A stretch of 64,000 nt of DNA from Fibrobacter sp. UWH4 (lineage in GTDB: Bacteria; Fibrobacterota; Fibrobacteria; Fibrobacterales; Fibrobacteraceae), in contig NZ_FRAY01000005.1 in the NCBI RefSeq assembly GCF_900142475.1, positions 248,001 to 312,000 on the forward strand. The letters run 5' to 3'. The position numbers were made by a program, and so were the translations under genes. Below the pieces are notes generated by a model, which was not told the origin of the DNA, searched no databases, and saw only the letters and a program-made list of their open reading frames with translations. Positions 60,226 through 64,000 of this stretch are shown in pieces; the first letter of the stretch is position 1, and each line of letters opens with the position of its first letter.

Positions 60226-62271
60226 TTACCATTCGATTTTTGCGAGTGCGCTAAAATTGCGGCCCTTTTCGGGCATGACTGATTTTAGGCGGGAAAGATG
60301 ATTACGAACGTCGGCGTCTAGCAAGTTGTCGGCGCGGAAAACGAGACTGTAGCGGGCGAGTGCAAGTTCCCAGTGGATTTCAGTTGACAGACCGAAGGTG
60401 ATGTGGCCGGGAGTGCGCTCTTCGTATTTGTCTACTTTGTGCTGGGCGAGGGCCATGTCGGTGTGTGCGCCTGTGCGTACATGTTCCCAGAGGTAGGCGA
60501 GTTCGCCGTGGAATTTAAGCGGCGGAATTTGCGGCATGTCGCTCCACGTGTTCTTGGAGTCGTTGTGGCTTGAACTATTTGCGTTGCGGTACATGCCGCG
60601 CACGTAGCTTGCGGAGGCTGTCGCGTGTATGCCGCGTTCTGCCGCGGTTTCGACGGAGGCGCTGCCGCCAAAAAGGAATGCCTCGTCGCCGCTGACTTGA
60701 TAGATGGGGAGTAGCTGCGACCAGTTGGTGTCTCCTGTAGCGCGGGGCGCGAGATAGTTCAAAAAATAGGTAGCGTGAGCGGCCGCGCGCCAGGTGAATA
60801 AATCGCCGTAAGAGCGGTATTCCAGTTCGCTGCCGTAGCCGCTTTCGGCGTCCTGCTTGTGGTTGCCACGCTCGTAGGTGTAAGCGGCGAGATGCGGCCC
60901 CTGATTGTATAACTCTTCGATGGTGGGCGCCCGTGTGGTCCTGAATAAATCCAGCGTCAAGAATTTGCCCACACCGACGTGCTGCGAGAATTCTGCGTCA
61001 AACGCCCATAATGCAAAGTTGCGGTCTTCGATGGCGTCTTTGTCGGCGACGACGCTTTCATGCGGGCGAAAGATCGCTCCGCCGAGTCGCGCAGCTACCG
61101 TAATTTCGAGCCCACGCCACCCACTCATGCTGGCGACGGCAAAAGCGGAACCTGCATACGACCGAGTCGGTGGCGTGAATACGTAACCGCCCATTTCGAT
61201 CCAGCGGCGTTCCAATTCTGCGCCCAGGCGAATTCCGAAAAGGGGACCGAGACTTGCCAGGAGTTTTTCTAAGCGCAAGTTCTCCTGATTGACAGCAAAC
61301 TCGGCCCCCACCGCCCCCTTCTTTCCTTCAAATTCTTTGTGATGATAACGGTTGATTCGAAGCGTGACATCCAGCGTGTCGCGGACGTCATTGGCCGGCA
61401 AGTAAAAGCCGCGCAGTGTCAAGTCGCGTTTCCATAATTCAATGTCGACGCCGTTCGGGTGCCCGCCAATGAATCCGCCGGGGATTCCGTAGTCGCTGTC
61501 GAACCAGCGGTAAGAGGCTCCGAAACGGAAACGCCCCAAGGCGTACGCGGCGCCTACAGCCCCGCTCCTGTTTTCAATATCCGTATTTTTCAGCGTGCCA
61601 TCGGGCGTTTCCATGTCGCCCATGCGGCGGGCAGAAAGTTCTCCTTTAAGTGAAATTCCCGCCGTCGAGGCATTAGCCCCCACGGCCGTTGCGTACCCCG
61701 GCTGTGCGCTTTCGGAATACCCCGTGACATAACCGTGAAAAGGCGCTCCGTCAGAAGATGAATCGTCAAAGGGAATGTCCTTGCGTTCTACTAGCACTAC
61801 GCCGCCCGCGGCTGAAAATGAATGCGCCAAAATATGCGGCCCGCGCAAAACGCGAAGCCGGTGTGCGGTTAAGACTTCAGATGCGACGGCGTGATCGGGC
61901 GAGGTGGCGCTCATGTCGCCACAGAATGCGCCGTCTTCGGTCAATTCGACATGGCTCCCCGAAAGTCCTTTGATAACGGGGCGTGCGGCCGCAGGGCCCA
62001 TGGAACGGATCGCTACATCGGGCTCGTTCTTGATAGTCTCAGCAATAGTTGTAGAGATAGCGCGTTCGAGTTTGTCGCCTTTTAAATCGTCATCTTCGCG
62101 GAGGCCTTCTAAAATCGCATGCGCGGGGCTTTCCGCCTGCACTACCGAACTTCCTAAATCCTGTACAAAATCTTGGGCTGAATCCTGTTCTGTAATTTGT
62201 GCAAAAGAAGAGTGAAGGAAGCCCCCTAGAAGGAGGCTCCCCATGGCAGCCCTAATGAGGCTAATCTTCAT
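60226..62271 (-). CDS. TonB-dependent outer-membrane receptor, ZnuD-like
   Basis: 681 residues from the ATG at 62271; the longer frame is only the other-frame reading of the His-rich gene. A signal peptide (LLLGGFLHSSFAQ) precedes a plug domain (RPVIKGLSGSHVELTEDG, then RVLRGPHILAHSFSAAGGVV) and a barrel with typical strands (FRFGASYRWFDSDYGIPGGFIG, RTTRAPTIEELYNQGPHLAAYTYERGN) and C-terminal FSALAKIEW. The plug pattern and FRTTRAPTIEELY resemble receptors of the ZnuD group. It imports a metal or metal complex with energy from TonB. Its start lies inside the end of the His-rich lipoprotein gene. Confidence 0.87.
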   Translation of the reverse strand: MKISLIRAAMGSLLLGGFLHSSFAQITEQDSAQDFVQDLGSSVVQAESPAHAILEGLREDDDLKGDKLERAISTTIAETIKNEPDVAIRSMGPAAARPVIKGLSGSHVELTEDGAFCGDMSATSPDHAVASEVLTAHRLRVLRGPHILAHSFSAAGGVVLVERKDIPFDDSSSDGAPFHGYVTGYSESAQPGYATAVGANASTAGISLKGELSARRMGDMETPDGTLKNTDIENRSGAVGAAYALGRFRFGASYRWFDSDYGIPGGFIGGHPNGVDIELWKRDLTLRGFYLPANDVRDTLDVTLRINRYHHKEFEGKKGAVGAEFAVNQENLRLEKLLASLGPLFGIRLGAELERRWIEMGGYVFTPPTRSYAGSAFAVASMSGWRGLEITVAARLGGAIFRPHESVVADKDAIEDRNFALWAFDAEFSQHVGVGKFLTLDLFRTTRAPTIEELYNQGPHLAAYTYERGNHKQDAESGYGSELEYRSYGDLFTWRAAAHATYFLNYLAPRATGDTNWSQLLPIYQVSGDEAFLFGGSASVETAAERGIHATASASYVRGMYRNANSSSHNDSKNTWSDMPQIPPLKFHGELAYLWEHVRTGAHTDMALAQHKVDKYEERTPGHITFGLSTEIHWELALARYSLVFRADNLLDADVRNHLSRLKSVMPEKGRNFSALAKIEW

Positions 62272-62845
62272 GTTCGTGCTCGTGTTCATGATCGTGGTGT
62301 TCATGGTCGTGATCATGATCTTCGTCTTCATCCTCGTCGTGGTGATGTTCATGGAACGGGCATTCCTCGGCGTCCAAAGCCTTATCTACGACAACGCGGA
62401 TTGCAGGCGTGCGAGCGTCGGCATGGTCGTGATGGTTCACCTTCAGAATCAAAGTCGTTTCGCCTTCCTTGACACCCTTCAGGTGGAAACCCCAGCTGCC
62501 GCAGGAGTGTACGTCAAGAATTTTTTCGTCGGCGATTTCCCAGGCGAGGGAATGTTCGTCATCTGTCGGGGGCTCCACTTCTTTCTTGTTGTCGTCAAGA
62601 AACTTCACGTGGATATGTTCGCTCATGCAGTTTGCGTTCACGTGCATCACTTCGATGGAAGAATCGGCCTTGCCGCGGTAAACGCTGTAGGCAAGCTGCC
62701 AGTCGCCCCAATAAAGGTTCCAGCCTTCGGCTTCAAAATGTTCGTGCTGGTCGGTAGAGGCGCTGTTGCTGTCGCCGCAGGCGGCAAAGAATACGCTGAG
62801 GATGATGCCAAAAATGGCAAAGGAAAGGGTTTGGATCAGTTTCAT
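62261..62845 (-). CDS. Histidine-rich metal-binding lipoprotein
   Basis: 194 residues from the ATG at 62845, with GAGAG upstream. The signal peptide ends in a lipobox (FFAAC). The central domain (about 30-155) has HVNANCMSEHIHVKFL and SCGSWGFHLKGVKEGETTL. The C-terminus is a tail of about 30 residues made almost only of His, Asp and Glu, a strong metal-chelating sequence. It probably binds zinc at the periplasmic or outer-membrane face and hands it to the receptor or ABC transporter. The last codons overlap the receptor start by 11 bases. Confidence 0.83.
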   Translation of the reverse strand: MKLIQTLSFAIFGIILSVFFAACGDSNSASTDQHEHFEAEGWNLYWGDWQLAYSVYRGKADSSIEVMHVNANCMSEHIHVKFLDDNKKEVEPPTDDEHSLAWEIADEKILDVHSCGSWGFHLKGVKEGETTLILKVNHHDHADARTPAIRVVVDKALDAEECPFHEHHHDEDEDEDHDHDHEHHDHEHEHEHED

Positions 62846-62861
62846 GTTTCTCTCGTTTAAT

Positions 62862-62881
62862 CGGCCGTCATAATGGACGGC
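62862..62881 (-). promoter_or_regulatory. Leader hairpin before the His-rich gene
   Basis: GCCGTC and GACGGC (62864-62869 and 62876-62881) form a perfect six-pair stem in the region expected to be the 5' untranslated leader. Confidence 0.3.
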
Positions 62882-62895
62882 TTTTGTGTACAACA

Positions 62896-62925
62896 ATCCT
62901 ATCCGCGAAAAATTTTGCGGACAAT
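62896..62925 (-). promoter_or_regulatory. Candidate promoter and operator of the His-rich gene
   Basis: On the minus strand TTGTCC and TAGGAT are 17 bases apart and could be -35 and -10 boxes. Between and over them lies the inverted repeat TCCGC/GCGGA (62902-62906 and 62917-62921) with an AT-rich centre. A metal-responsive repressor such as Zur could bind here; no match to a known Zur box is claimed. Confidence 0.35.
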
Positions 62926-62993
62926 ACTCCAAAACACCTGGCGATTTTTCGCAAGGCAAAAAAGCAGGATATTGCGGTTAAGGTTTTAACGGA

Positions 62994-63272
62994 TTATGCG
63001 GAGAGGGCGGGAGGGGCGCGTGGCCTCGAAAAATGAAAACGCGGGTTTGTTCTAAAAATGCGAATTTCACTTACCAGTTCGCCGATAACCACCAAAATTA
63101 CAGCGACATCCGCGGTGCCGCTTGCAACGTCAAGACCATTCTGCACCAGCGCACAGACTGGGCAATCGTCATGCTCGTCAAAGTCATCGTGATGGTGCTG
63201 GGCAATAGAGAGTAGGCCCGCTACCACGAAAGCGACGATTATGGTCTTCAAGAACTTCACTAAAAAATCCAA
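62994..63272 (-). CDS. Small membrane protein with His/Asp cluster
   Basis: 92 residues from a TTG at 63272, without a clear ribosome binding site; a GTG four codons later is possible. A hydrophobic N-terminus (IIVAFVVAGLLSIA) is followed by HHHDDFDEHDDCPVC, a probable metal-binding segment, then a second hydrophobic helix (VAVILVVIGELV) and a basic tail. The CPVC arrangement and position in the metal cluster fit a metal-handling accessory protein, but no family is recognised with confidence. Confidence 0.6.
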   Translation of the reverse strand: MDFLVKFLKTIIVAFVVAGLLSIAQHHHDDFDEHDDCPVCALVQNGLDVASGTADVAVILVVIGELVSEIRIFRTNPRFHFSRPRAPPALSA

Positions 63273-63289
63273 TAATTAAAATAACGGAA

Positions 63290-63724
63290 TTACTTTTCGG
63301 TCTGCATTTCAGCGTTGCGGATGATGGGAAAACCTCCGCCCCCTTCATCGCTTTCAAAATCGAAGTCGCCCGTAATCGTGATGATGGCTCCTTCGGCGGG
63401 GTATTCCTTGGGAAATTCTCGCGGTTTTGCAAGTTCAAAGGCGAGCCCCTGCGAACAACAGGCGAGAGCGTCTTGAATCACGCAACCGTAAAAACGCCGT
63501 TCCATTTCCTCGTCGTAATAGCTCGAAAAGATTCCCTTCATCTTGATATGCTTTCCGAGATACTTGCTTGGGTACATGACCATTTGGTAAACTTGCCCAT
63601 AGACCATGGTCCCGCTCATGCGGGAAATGTCAATGTCGTATTTCTCTTTACCGCCGGGTTCCTTTGCAAACAAGGCCGCAAAGGCAAGCAGAACTGCAAG
63701 AACTACTTTGAACAACTTAAGCAC
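63290..63724 (-). CDS. Exported protein with OB-fold-like pattern
   Basis: 144 residues. The signal peptide (VLAVLLAFAALFA) is followed by a small beta-rich domain: YGQVYQMVMYPSKYLGKHIKMKGIF, then CVIQDALACCSQGLAFEL, then IITITGDFDFE, an order that looks like a periplasmic OB-fold. The CC pair could bind metal. It overlaps the permease gene by 8 bases and precedes the small His/Asp membrane protein by 17 bases. Its role in metal uptake is inferred from position. Confidence 0.65.
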   Translation of the reverse strand: MLKLFKVVLAVLLAFAALFAKEPGGKEKYDIDISRMSGTMVYGQVYQMVMYPSKYLGKHIKMKGIFSSYYDEEMERRFYGCVIQDALACCSQGLAFELAKPREFPKEYPAEGAIITITGDFDFESDEGGGGFPIIRNAEMQTEK

Positions 63725-64000
63725 CTCTGCCTTGAATCAGGCTGATCGAATAGAAGAGACCAAAAGCCACAATGTCTGCCGCCACAATGGTAGAACCTAC
63801 GGGAGTCCCCGCAAGAATCGCGACGACGATTCCGATAAGCGAGCACACGACCGAGATGATGGCCGATGCAACCGTTACCGCGAAGAAACTCTTGAAAACG
63901 CGCATGGCCGAAAGCGACGGGAGCACCACTAGGGCCGACACCAGGAGGGCGCCCACCAGGTTCATGGCAAGAACGATGATGACGGCCACGATGACAGCGA
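63717..64000 (-). CDS. ABC-3 family (ZnuB-like) metal transporter permease, C-terminal part
   Basis: The gene runs off the right edge; about 94 residues of the C-terminal end are visible, with three hydrophobic helices. VLAMNLVGALLVSALVVLPSLSAMRV matches the conserved VGxLLVxALLVxPAxxA region of ZnuB/MntB-type permeases. It forms the membrane channel of a zinc or manganese ABC importer; the ATPase and binding-protein genes are presumably outside the window. It is the most upstream visible gene of the leftward cluster. Confidence 0.83.
   Translation of the reverse strand, partial: AVIVAVIIVLAMNLVGALLVSALVVLPSLSAMRVFKSFFAVTVASAIISVVCSLIGIVVAILAGTPVGSTIVAADIVAFGLFYSISLIQGRGA

Overview
The window looks like a chromosomal segment of a Fibrobacter-type bacterium (Fibrobacterota); this is an inference. 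The pointers are lipoproteins with serine-rich linkers after the lipobox cysteine, CotH-kinase lipoproteins, a roughly 960-residue FGE-like lipoprotein that resembles a Fibrobacter paralogous family, moderately GC-rich housekeeping genes, and AT-rich accessory genes. No rRNA or tRNA gene, integrase, transposase or CRISPR array was recognised.

Layout. 1-9.3 kb: M16 peptidase end, exported protein, TrmH-type methyltransferase, MCE/MlaD protein, HPr and enzyme I, Slt-type lytic transglycosylase, a four-helix-bundle protein inside a repeat-bounded element, and a DMT transporter. 9.5-12.4 kb: large CotH/lamin-tail lipoprotein. 12.5-31.9 kb: surface-glycan locus with UDP-glucose dehydrogenase, glycosyltransferases, acyltransferase plus SGNH esterase, radical SAM enzyme, polymerase and flippase, then four tandem LicD-family genes, two cytidylyltransferases (one fused to a Gfo/Idh domain), an aminotransferase and a second CotH lipoprotein. 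This suggests a Wzx/Wzy-like glycan decorated through CDP-activated phospho-substituents. 32-41.3 kb: FGE/SGNH lipoprotein, barrel-like protein, Gfo/Idh oxidoreductase, SppA with an extra N-terminal domain, CNNM/CBS protein, second acyltransferase. 41.4-46.4 kb: sugar porter and a type-2 isoleucyl-tRNA synthetase.

46.4-51.3 kb is an accessory island bracketed by two nearly identical copies of a structured hairpin module; a third, diverged copy lies in the opposite orientation upstream of ileS. Stems in the copies differ by compensatory base changes, and two copies adjoin degraded pieces of ileS. The island holds a DUF4062/HATPase protein, a probable roughly 200-nt structured RNA and three unrecognised membrane-associated genes. 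51.4-56.6 kb: two lipoproteins (one a flavodoxin joined to a cystatin-like domain) and cobalamin-dependent methionine synthase.

56.7-59.0 kb holds four orphan small genes beside a 55-bp, seven-unit tandem array and two long interrupted palindromes. 59.0-64.0 kb is a leftward metal (probably zinc) acquisition cluster: COG0523 GTPase, TonB-dependent receptor, His-rich lipoprotein, two small exported or membrane proteins and a ZnuB-like permease cut by the window edge.

The candidates for undescribed biology are the covarying hairpin module with its ileS remnants, the island RNA, the repeat-bounded four-helix-bundle element with an apparent gene-less copy at 40.1 kb, and the orphan genes beside the 55-bp array.
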